The notes beneath the pieces are model-generated. The model ran no database searches and had not been told where the DNA came from. It saw only the letters and a list, made by a program, of their open reading frames with translations. Source: Cristatella mucedo (lineage: Eukaryota > Bryozoa > Phylactolaemata > Cristatellidae). Taken from it: a stretch of DNA of 64,000 nt. Numbering within the stretch: position 1 is the first letter of the stretch; every line of letters begins with the position of its first letter. The stretch is taken from NCBI GenBank assembly GCA_009760855.2, contig WPIO01000005.1, positions 13,382,001 through 13,446,000 of the forward strand, in the 5' to 3' direction. This document shows positions 13,601 through 25,600 of this stretch, piece by piece. Both the position numbers and the translations under genes were made by a program.

Positions 13601-16600
13601 TTCACTGCGATACAGCTGCAATTTCCAAAATAGGTGTCGCGAAACCGTTGCTTTAACCGCTTTGATTTAAACTAATAAAGAATGGTCTTTCGGGTTTATT
13701 CGTTAATGTAATGCAATTTCGAATGCACCTTCTCATGCTATGGTCTCAAATAGCCCGGCCTACCTACACTCCTTATATATTTTAACTGTGATATAGCTGA
13801 TATTTCCATTGCAAGCTTCGAGAAAATGTTCTTTTGATTCCTAATTATTTAAAATGGCGTTTCGGGTTTACCCACCGAATTCCATGCAAATCATGGGCAA
13901 TTGCATAAGAAATCGCAAAATTGAACTTCGCTTGCCTGGCCCAGTGAGCCTTCTTTTATTTTTGAATAGCGATGCTGCTGCTATTTCCACAATGCGACTC
14001 ATTCGACTGTTGTTTTGATTTTAAATCATAGAACAGTGCTGTGTTTTTACTCGACACATTTGAAGTAGTCACTCTTGAGTCGTCTCCATAATATGGCCGT
14101 CTCTAATGGTGGCCGGGCCCAACGAGCCAACCGACAATGTCGAATGCGATACAGCTTCCACTTCCAAGGGAACATCTTTGGATTTTATTCCCTTTTATAG
14201 ACAATGGCGTTCCAGGTTTTCGACGGTAATTTCGTTTAATTACGCTAGCGTTTTCGAGCAATGGCCTCCAAAGGCCTGGCCCTGTGAGCAGCCATCCGAT
14301 TTCGAACTGCGATACAGCTGCCATTTCTAAAGTAAGTGATATAATGTAATATATCTCTGTCTGTAACTCCAAAAAGACAAAGTTTGGTGTTAATCATATC
14401 ATAAGAGTTTTCAATAGTGCACTCAAAACCAAAGCGGCATTCGGTGTGCATGCGGTAGCCAACGGACTGTATCTCACGAAACAATGAGAAGCACAGTTGA
14501 GTAAGGAAGGCCGTTGAGGTAGTGAGTAGCATGAAAGTGGTAGCTCAGAATGGCTGGAAAAGACTACAGTTGGCAGCAGGGAAATAGGTGTCTTTACGTG
14601 AGAATTGTGTAAATAAGTTTCACAGTCAATGAACTGCAGCGCAAATGCTTCTGTCGATAACGGTCTTTAAGCATTGGAATAGAATAGCTAATTAATTTAC
14701 TGTCCATAGAAAACCTACGGGCACGAAGAGGCTGAAACCGGTGCTTCAGTTTAGCTAAGTATAAAGAAGCCAAGCCACGGCGGGCCCTGTGTGTCAGCAT
14801 AAGAATTTTACTCTATATCCGTCGATTGACCGGAAGCCATCGCAGCTCCTGCAGCAAAGGAGACACATAGTCGAACCTCTGGGATTTTTTTAACTAGCCC
14901 TGCAACCATACTCATCACGAGCTGCAGTGGTGTAGTGGCTTTTTCTGTAGCCCATTCAAAATGAAATTGCAATAATCTAGCCGAGATAGAATCAGGGAGC
15001 TATTTGATTTTTTTGTAAGCCAACGTGGACGACAGTTTCTGTCTAAGCTAGCAATCTGACGCGATGGCTAGCTTTGGAGTCATTCTTCTTGATGAAACTT
15101 TCAACTTTAGGAATTTTTCAAAGACGACACCTAAATTCTGAGCACTGGTGGCGGTCGCACAAACTCACCACCTATTATAAAAGTAGTCTTCTAGTCCAGC
15201 AAAGCGCTTGGGATGTTCTATGAGTAGTAGTTAGTTTTATCGTCGTGAGTTTTAGCCGAGGAGCTAAGGTCATCGCTTTTTACGACCCAGATCACGATTT
15301 AGAGTCCTTTAGTGGATCCGTATCGCCCTCTGCAAGCGGTGGGAGTAGCCGTTAAGGCTCTTCTGCCGCTATATAAACGAAGCTGTTAAATCAGCTTACA
15401 TAGAGTTATAATGTGTTTTTAGTTTAAGAAAATTTGCCAATATCGAGGACTAGCTGTTGGCAAACAAGCATTCAGTGTATCAGTCGCTTTTGCAGATTCC
15501 GAAGGTTTAAGCGACATTTACGGCTGAGTACATTCAGCATAGGAGGGATATCCAATCCAATGGACCCGAGCTACTTTTCGTACAGGTTCCATATTCATTG
15601 AGAAAAGCAGAGAGCCCTTGTGGAACTCCACTGTTAACTGGTCTGTAGAATGAGACTAGACCACCACAAGACACGGTTTGAACACGATCGGAAAAGTACG
15701 ATTCTAATCATCAAGTTCCTTATCTGGTAGACCGGTCGTTGCTCTCAATCGTTCAAGTAGGATATAATAAGAATAAGAATAATAATAATGCACTTGATAA
15801 AGCGCCCTTAGAGAACTTAATCCCATTCTAGGCGCTTTACATTTGCTGCAAAGGGAAATGCAATTGCATGGTGAGTAATATTATGCTTGATAAATAACAT
15901 GGATATCGTAATTAATAGTGTCGAGCGCAGCTGGCAGATCCAGCAGCTCTAGGGCAGTGACATTCCCGTCATTGTCGCTGCATAGGCCGTCGTTGGTTAC
16001 ACGATGGAGAGCTGCTTCAGTAGATCTGTGTTGCTTGAATCTCGACTAAAGTTTTTCAGACAATTCATTCAGACAATTCGCGCAACAACAAGCTGCTTAG
16101 CGAAAATCTTTTCAAGGATATTCGGCAAAAAAGATAGAAGGGAAACTGGATGATAGCGCTCTAGGACCTTCGAATCCAATCCAGACTTCTTCCAAGTGTA
16201 TGCCAAACACGTGGCCGATTTGAAGGGCTTAGCTGCGACTCCGCTATTGTGAGTAGCATTACAAACTTGACTTGTGGCTGGACTAACTTTGTCTGCGAGT
16301 AAAGGAGGGGGATGGGATGTGGTCTTAAAGAGGCGACCTCTTTTTACTAAACTTCATTAATGTAGCGACTTCGTGTGCAGAAACCTCTCCGAATTCTTAA
16401 AGGAAGGTCACAGACTGCGACTCAATAATTGCTTTAGCAGGAGAAGACTTTATGGAGGCACGAATGAGTTTGACTTTTTTTCAATGAAGGATGCTGGAGA
16501 CTTTAATCTCCTGTGAGCGAGATCTCTCAGAGTTTTGGAGCAAATTGTTTCCCGACTTATAAACTTGTTTGGAGTCTGCCTGGCAGGATTTTAGCTTTCG

Positions 16601-19600
16601 AGTGAAAAAGGAAGCCCTGGCTTTTCACAACTTTTGAGTGTAGACACGGGGAAGACTTTGAAATTGGCTATATCGTCGTCAGATCCAGACTTTTAAAGTG
16701 GCATTCAAGCCTGCGCTTGATACCATGCATCCTTTGAAGTTTTGTGGTACATAAATTAAAAGGAATCTCCTTGACTCTACACACGGACAGAATGTACGGC
16801 AGCATGGTAAAGTTTTGACTTCACTGCATCAGCGAAGGTATCGAGGCTGTCGGCCGAGTCTGTTAATAGACCAAGAAAACCTGCATCACAGGCAGATTTC
16901 AAGGATCCAAAATTTTTATTTCAAGTCATAATTACTACATCTCGCGATGCAGAGTGCCGAGCTGGTTTGGTCCAGCGCTTAAGGTGCCCGCCCCGACCAA
17001 GGTATGGCTGAGGTCGTGGGTTCGACCCCGGAGGTATATGTGAAGCGCCTGAATAGTGATTAAGTTCTCTTATGGTGCTATACAAATGAATTATATTTAT
17101 TTAAATGAATCATGTTTATAAAGTAAGCCACAAATTTTGAATGCCATTCGGCACTAGTGCTCTAGCGCAAATAGAGTCCACCGGCCGGCCAATCACTTGC
17201 CCGGTGACCATCTCTCCGAAATTAATTTGCTACTCTAAAGTTATTCTAAGACGATCATTCTATACTTACTTATTCTAAAAATATTAACTCTACCTAAATT
17301 GTATATGAATATGTAGCCCAGATTCTTGCCTCGCAAAGCCATGTAATATTCCATTACTTCACTCCCGTCGAGCCTATGCTGAGGTAACAGCTTTGCAGTT
17401 GTTGTCTTGCTAATATATTTTCAGGTATACATGCAGGTATGCACGAATTAAGAAAATGCCTTGTCATGAATTCTCGACCGTATGAAATTTATGCTCGATG
17501 CTTGATAAAACAGTCCGCCTTAGAGTAATAGATCATTATTAATTATTAATAAATAATTACTGTACTAAAGGGTGGCGGAATTAGGAAGGTTGAGAATAGA
17601 TCAGAATCATTTTTCCAAGTAGGGAGGTAGTGTGGCCGAGCGGTCTAAGGCGCTGGTTTAAGGCACCAGTCTCAGCGGTTCTCAGCCTTCCTTTTTCCGC
17701 CACCCTTTAATACAGTTCGTAATGTTGTGGCGACCCCAACCATAAAATTACTGTGTGCAAAATGTGGAAATGCGTGTTTTCCGATGGTCTTCAGGCGACC
17801 CCTGTGAAAGGGTCGTTCGACCCCCAAAGTGGTCGCGACTCACAGGTTGAGAACCACGGGTGTAGAGGTACCTATAGCTGTAGCTGATCTACTCAACAGC
17901 ATTATGTTTCTACGGGGGATAGTTAAAAGCAAATAGCCTTAGATCTTGATTATTTGCTTCTAAATAAAGAACTCACACGTAATCATAAACCCGGCCTATT
18001 ATCTCTAGTTCCTTAATGACATTAGGTTTGCCGGTAACAATTAGGCTCATATTATGGCCATTCAATTTGATTACAAGTGCCCTTCTAGTCCTAGGCAAGG
18101 ACGATAGTAAAAAGACACTGGTGCAATATATTGCGACTACTGGGAATGCATCGTAGATAGAAAGCTGTGAATAAGGTCGATTTAATGCGTTACATAGCTC
18201 CAACAATAAAAGCAATAAAATTGCTGATCCAGCGAATCAAGCAAAGGGCGTCGTGAGCATGAAACGGAACATCATTCACGATGCGGCTTAGCTTTGACGT
18301 TCGCTGGCTGGCTTTCCCATCGTTCGCACTGCTGGCAAGGGCCTTGTCTCGTGAGAGCTGACGCATCTGCAGTCCCAGCATCAAAGCGAGGCTGAGGTGG
18401 CTCTGTGAACTGAGACTCCTGCATGCTCGCTCTGCGGAGAAAATGAGTGAGCGGTAGCGAGCGTTGCATTAGTAATGATGCCGCTACTTGTTCAAAAAGA
18501 GACAAAACTAGTGCGAGCTCAGTACAAAGAGTCATAGAGCACTAGCAAGCTAATTACAACATGAATTCGAGCACATGCAGCCTAAAGCATGCGCACATCT
18601 AGGCACAGATCAGCTGGAGCCTGAGTAGGTGCTGAGTCGAAGACTCGCAGACGATGCTTTCGCATGCATCTAATGCTTGCTTGTCGGGGCAGATTGCAGA
18701 AGCATCACTATTATGGCTGAAGCTTCAGCTCCGAGAAACCTGAGCCAGAGAGAGTCGGTGCTCAGAGGCATCGCTGAGCGCGAGGCCACGGAGCGAGGAT
18801 GGAGCTGGCGCTCCCTGCTAACCGACACGATCAACACGCACTGTAAGTGCTCGCTTTCAATGCAAAGCCCTCATTCGTCGTGCCGCTGGCCGCCGTGCGC
18901 AAAACTACTCGTCACTCAAAGTCACTCGCCGAAAGCTCCTTGCTCATTGTGAGCGCCGATAGAGCGTAGATGCTCATTGTGAGCACCGACAGAGCGTAGA
19001 TGCTTGTTGTGAGCACTGACAGAGCGTAGGTGCTGGCCTGGTGGCAAGTCGCTAAAACTATCATTTAAAAGAAAATCTAAACTCGTGCAACGTCTGCGGG
19101 CATCGACGACTTAGATGGCGTACCTTCATTGCTCTCAGAGTCCAAAACTACGCTCACCAGAGCTGACTCACTACTAAGAGCTGCGTTCACTTGACAGTTT
19201 ATCAGTCAGACACGGGTGCGGCTAGAGAGCTTCTCGACGCTCTACTCATTGCTCACGGTCGTGCGTCGCCTTCACTTAATACTGCGACTGGAGGAGTATG
19301 CGTGCGGGCGGGCGGCACGGGACGGGACGGGACGGGACGGGGGGCCAAGCCAAGACGTGCATTCGTGTATGCTATAATAGCCAGCCAGTACGTTCGTATT
19401 TGCTGTCCGCACTGCCATCGCTCTCGTTGCAGCCTTCGGCTACTTGGCCTGGCTGTTCGCAGTCGTGCTCGCCTATATTTATAATGTGTTCGGCATAATT
19501 TTGAGAGCCGCCTTCGACATCTACTACACAGAGGCCAACATGGGCGCGTGGCTGGCCGCCGACTACGTGTGTGACGCCATCTACTTGCTCGATCTTCTGC

Positions 19601-22600
19601 TCGTCAAGCCACGCATTCAGTGCATCAGCAATGGCTTGACAGAGGTCAGGTCATTCGCTTCGCTGCCCGGCGCTCAGCCTCCCTCGTTTTCGTCCACAAT
19701 TGCATTTTTTATATTCCAAGATGCGATCTCACGATATCCACAGGAAAGACTGGAGAGTTTCAGTTTCTAAAGGAGTCCAGTTGACGATCAAGTCCATCTT
19801 TGCGAAAATATAGTGCTCATTTCTTCGAGGCCTGTCCGTGACTCGCGATGTGCCTGGCGTCACAAGTCGCGCTTCACATTAACTTTAAATTCGCTGCTTG
19901 ACTTATTGGCCCATGTCGCTTCGCTGAGGTGCACCAGCCTGCGTCTCCGATCTCCTCGCTCCTCCAGTTTATTCACGTGCCACCCGCTCGTCGGCTGCCA
20001 GACGTCTACCAACCCTTCGCTCGGACTCATTCGGAATCTTTGGGTGATTGGGCCTTCAGTTCATATTCGCCGAAGGTCTAGAGCTGGCGTCTGGCTTCGG
20101 CGACTGCCCGAAATGACTGTGTACGATTAAATATCGTCTTAGACTCAGCTCTGCTCTGCTCAGCTTTCAACGTCCTTCCTTCTCTCCTCCTTCCCCCGAG
20201 AATGTCTTTTGTTACTGTGCGGCGCTCCTCGTGATTACCTGTGCATTATTCGGTGCAACTGAGTAGCCTGAGGTTCCGCTAGCCGCTGGCTCTGACGGTC
20301 TCCTTGTGCGCTTTAAACGCGAGAGTCTAAGCCTGATGTTCGCCTTTGCAGGACTAGTACCGTGGGTGTCCTTGACCCTTGGTCATTAACATGCTGGCAG
20401 CTAGTAGTAAAGAGCGTTTGGGTAGCAATTTGGCTCTCTTGGGGTGCTCTCTATTAAAAGCGACCTATCATCTCTTTCAGATGTGTGAGGAGCATCTGCT
20501 GTCCCATGTGCGGATTGTAGCTTCGCCATCGACAGTGCAACATCCTCCCCCCCCCGACCCCCATACGCTTCTATTGCTATTGCTATTGCTTTCTAATGCT
20601 ATTGCTATTGCTATTGCTATTGCTATTGCTTTCTATTGCTATTCTATTGCTATTTCTATTGCTATTATTGCTATTGCTTATATATTGCTGTCAGATCTAC
20701 TAAACCTGGCCTTGGTGTTTTAATCTTTTTTGCTGCACAAACGACGTTTGCAGGCGGACCTTAAAAAGACCACCAGAAATTACCTGTCCAAGAGCGAGTT
20801 CAAGGTAGGCATTGTGGAAAGCGAAGCTGTCCCGTGAGCAAGTGCTGACGGGATTAACTTACTCGCTGTCGGCTCATTGGCCCTGACCCCGAGGCGCTTT
20901 GTACCGTGAGATCGACCCGATGCCGTGCAGACGCGCTGCTGTGTCCTTTGAAGCTCGACCTTCTCAGCCTGCTACCGCTCGACATCCTGTACGTGGTCAC
21001 CGGCATACGTGGCCGCGGGCAGGTGCTGCTTCGCTTACCCAGGTTCTTGAAGCTGAGCACTTTCTGGGAGTTCTTCGACAGAATGGATCAAGCGGCCCAG
21101 AACGCGCATATAGTTAGGTAAGCTGGCGGAGGCCTTCTCTTGTGTCAACAGTATAACTATACGCGGATAGCTTGCGAGAGCAAGTACAATTGTGTGCATA
21201 CAGCAATAGCACTCACTAGCGACATACAGCAACAAAGCTTTTCCGTGAATGATGCGCGAATGGCTAGGAACTATGCAAAATTTTTGTAACCAACTTGACA
21301 TGTCGCGACTATCGACGCATTTAAGACTTGAGCGTCAATGAAAAAACAAGCCATGACTCGCTGTTCGAACAAGGAGGGTGCCTGCGAAGACTGCCAACGA
21401 CTTAAGTGGCCAATCTTCCACTGCTAAGCAGCCAAAGTCGCGATCGTTGCCGTCTGTCGAGACTTTTAGACAAGCCACTGGACAAGTCACTCGAGAGAAA
21501 ACCACTATCGGCTCATAACATTAAGTCAATTTTTGGTTCTCATACCTTATATTTTTCTTTGGTAGTAAGTGTTATTCCCCAGCTGATTGCCTGCGACTCA
21601 AAAGTATAGCATTTTATACAATTTCCCACAAGCTTTCTTTTGCAACCAGAAGCGGATGAATTTGAAATTTATCCGTTTCCAACGGTAAAGCATTTCGTCA
21701 GAAAGCAGCAAGTAAATGCAAATTGACATGCTTGCATACTGAATTTATACAAATTCACTTTATTATTGGGTAGATCATTAAAAAATATTTAGCAGTGTGC
21801 AGAATTCGAGATTAACAGCTAGCAATAAATTTCACGAATCAGCACAAAATGTATTATCCTATTATGTTCTCGCTGAGCTGACCTTGGTCGGCGTTCAGCG
21901 TCCTAATGAAATCCTGATGAGAAAGCTCCTGCGTGCTTCTGCGGTTGTTGCTCTATAGGTTCTCCTTAAATTTATTGAGATGAGCTAGATGCACTTTGCA
22001 AGACATCCTACATATCATTCATTGTTCCACAGCTCTTTAGCACAGTCTCAACCATTCCATCTCAACCATTCGTACATATAGGTCCACCTTGTGATTGTCC
22101 GTGAAGCTCAAATCACCGCTGTGAACGTGCTTCAAGCCACCTTCGTCTCACGGGTGATCGTCTTGGGGAACTCAATGACATTCTTTGCCTGCTGATCCCA
22201 CGAAAACAGCAGCTTTCACCTTTGCCAAAGAGGCTTTGCTTAGGGAATATGATTCAAACGTACCCAAAGCTGCCGCCTGCCCATCTGGGGCTGGCTACAG
22301 ACTGCTTCACGAGATTCAATTCGATGTGCAGTAGTGGCATCAGCCGGGGGACACATCCGGGGGGGCACACATCCGGGAATCTGTCAGTGACCGCCGCTCG
22401 ATACTGTCGCTCTCCATAGAAAGCGAACTCTGCTGTGGCCTTTCCCCGCTTAAGGTAATAATAATAATAATTATATGTATACCGGGTATAATATATACCC
22501 AGTGTATTAGCTGCTAGCTATTTCCAATTCGCGTGAAATTCGTGATCAGTGACCGTGACCGTTGAGCAGAGAAGATGAGGAGAAGTGCTGCTGCGGAGCA

Positions 22601-25600
22601 GTTGCTGGAGGCCTCTCTATTCAGTTGCGCTTTTGCCAAAGAAATTAGGCTATTCCATCAGCGACACCATTAGCTCTCATCGACCGAGTTTCGAAGGCGC
22701 GCCGCTGTTATGACCTCGAGACTCTCACTAGTTCGGGTAGCGGCACAAAGCGTGCCATGTGTAAAGACCTTACGCTCACAATGCGCCAACGAGAACAACA
22801 CAGTGTTCGATATTGTGAATGCAGCGCTAGCAAAAACACTACATTAGAAAAGAGTACAGTAATTATATATTCAATTCATTTATATAGCGCCCCAAGAGAA
22901 CTTAATCTCTATTCAGGCGCCTCACGTAGGCCTCGGGGCTCGAGCCCATAATATTTATAGCTGCTCATAATCCTCGGCTTATCGCGGCAATTTCATAAGC
23001 GGCTCGGTTCTAATTCAGCGGCCAAGCTCATTGCTCGTAATCCAGGTTCGGCTATCAAGCTCATCGTCCATGATCGCGAAGCAGCGTCGCCTGCACCGTG
23101 CGTGCACGATCCTCGCTAGGCTCCGTAACCGTGGCAACGTGCCCAACGTGACACGTGACCGCTCAGCAATCTGCACTGGGGCTGCCTGTCGAGCAGCGTA
23201 TTCACTTCACGAGTCGGTCGCTAATCTTGCGGCATATCTATTCACTTGCTCAGGATTACCAATCCGAATCAGTTTCTCGTCAGCCCTCGCGCGGCACTTC
23301 CCACTCTTCTGGCTCCGATCGATTGGTGATTGGCCGCTAACTAACTTCGACGAATCCGTCGGTGACCGCGTCTTCAGCTACCAAAGCTGCTCCCAAAGTT
23401 TGGAGCTCGCTACGGACTGAAATCACTTCGTCTCCTGATTGGACGGCATTCAAAAAGAAGCTAAAACCTAAGCGTTCCGCGAAACCTTCGCTCCATCTGA
23501 GTGAACCGTCGTACGAGTGAATTGTTTTTGTGTGCATCTGTGCCTCGAAACCATGCAAGTGCGGCGGTGGTGACTAAATGCGAGAGTCGTGTGCTTTTGT
23601 ATGACAACCGAGTAAACTTGTCTTCATTCCGGTGTGCTTTGCGTCCGCGACCAGTCAAATGATTCACTGTTCGCAAGGAATCAGGGCCCGTACTAACCGG
23701 TGGCCCTTAATGTAATCCTGCGTGCTTGTTAAAGCCTCGATGCCTGTCTTGGCCTACGGCTATCTCTTGCCAATTGCTTTATTGACACCTGTAGCGCCTG
23801 AATAGTGATTGGTTAATTGCATAACACTTAAGGTAGGAAGTGGCTGAACGGACACCCCTTAGAGCATCTGCCTTTGGGATTCTAATGGATTCTTGTGGTA
23901 GGGCTTCTGTAGTTGCAGCATTCGTACTCCCCGAAGCTATGTTTTCGTCACATGCAAGTTGGTCGTTAAGGCATTTAACGTTTCACGATCCAAGTTCTCG
24001 AAGCTGTCCAGCATATAGATGCAGAATGCGACCGGTTTGTGAAATGTTATAACGCTGTCGAATTTTCACAGCCCCTCGTGAGATATTAAGCGACGTTGTT
24101 CGGCGTGCAGAGAGATTCACATAATGGGGCAGTGTTTGCCCTCGTATCGTCACTCCTGCGTTTGGCGTAGTGCACCACGTACTAAAACAAATGGATAGTT
24201 ACCTTTTCATTTATGTAGATTTATTTATTTATTTACTTATCCGCAGGGTGATGAGGTCAATGATCTACCTCATCTATCTGGTTCACATTGAAGCTTGCGG
24301 CTACTACGCGGTCTCTAACTACGAAGGGATCGGATCGACCAGTTGGACCTACAGCGGCAAGAACACAGCGTAAGAAACGAGGCGTGCAATCCATGCGGTG
24401 CAATCTGACACTGGAATTCCCCCACTGGAAACTGCGGAAGCTGCTGCGAGCCGAGAATGCAAATTGCTCTGAAAAATTAATTCATCTCACTTGTGGAGCT
24501 CACCTTTAGACGTAAATTGTTTTTTCGCTCAACTTTTTTTGCTCCTTACTTCAGCTTATCGTGCCTAGTAGTCTCATTCTTCATACACGAGCGAGTGAAG
24601 TGGATGAAAATCGCGTTTCGTTTACTGGTGAGATGTCACAAGGAGACGTTTTCTCTTCGGAAGAGAAAACGTCTCCCGTTTCGAGAGACGTTTTCCCGTT
24701 TCGAACCTCCGCCGAACGCGGCAGTTTTGACTTTTAGGTACATTCAGTGCTTCTATCTAGCGTCCAAGACTGCCACGGGCATTGGAAACAACCCAAAGCC
24801 GACCAACACGCTCGAGTTTCTCTTTATGACCACCTACTGGCTGTCTGGCGTGTTCGTGTTCGCCATTCTCGTAGGCCAGGTAAGGATCCTTCAGGTCTTT
24901 GCACAGCATTCCGCCAACCCAGCCATCCGGGGGCGCTGCCCGCCGAGCTTTCGCGTTGCCTCGGCACGCATAGGCAAGACTAGCAGGAGCGAGTGTCTCG
25001 TCCAAATCTCGTCCAAAGTCTCGTCGTCGTCGCAGCGTGTAGACGAGAGCGGGGTGACTGCTGTCCGCCGAAGCGCTACGGCCGCAGGGATCGCTGCTCA
25101 TATGCTTTCGGGCGAATGCTGGCATCGGATAATCGGTTCGAGCCAGTCTAAACGCAGCGGCTACCAGTTACGCCAAGCAGAAAGTACGCCTAGTCACTAG
25201 CTCCGTAAGCGCTGCTCTAGGTCACGCTATTCACCTGTAGCAGATGCTTTCCTGGTCGTCCCTTCGGGCGTCGAAGGTTTTCTGTCTGCCCTCTGTCTGC
25301 GCCTCTGCGACCACATTTCAGCCCTCGCGAGCGATGCTGAGCGAGGGCTGTGCGGCTCGTAACAGCGTCGAATTGACATCTAATTGGGTTGACTCGCCGC
25401 CTTTCGACGGGTCCCACCTCCCGCCACTGCTGTCCGCCACGTCTGCCTATCGTTTTTTAAGTCGAGCCATCTACAAACAGCTGACGTCACTCGTTCGCAT
25501 CGATGCTCATCTGCGTCAGATATAACGTACTAAGAGACTAACGTACTACAAGACCTTGGTGCAAACATTGCTCACTGCATTTCACATTGTGGTCGACCCC

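Larger units (their letters stand above)
14335..16925 (-). mobile_element. LINE-B copy, longest in window, interrupted twice
   Basis: Read on the minus strand this is LINE-B, with its ATTAC-type 3' tail at about 14,335-14,350 and reverse-transcriptase sequence upstream to about 16,925. It aligns with 49.6-51.0 kb and with the reverse complement of 46.8-48.9 kb. The frame is destroyed. It is split by a SINE-1 (15,247-15,418) and by a LINE-A 3' end (15,766-15,903), so it is older than both. It lies in the CNGB intron before the S1 exon. Confidence 0.85.
21118..24246. other. CNGB intron (3.1 kb)
   Basis: Holds a SINE-2 fragment (22,862-22,950), a LINE remnant (23,060-23,700) and a dispersed repeat (22,720-22,861). 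A short SINE-2 tail piece sits at about 23,790-23,815. The 21.1-22.5 kb part shows nothing recognisable. Confidence 0.5.

Noticed and set aside
13540-14334. CRISPR-like array
   Set aside because: Units are about 165-182 bp, diverged throughout and lack the short identical repeats with unique spacers; the genome is eukaryotic.
24493-25200. A single 235-codon gene
   Set aside because: Only the part at 24,738-24,879 is a CNGB exon; flanking codons are intron sequence with clear splice sites between.
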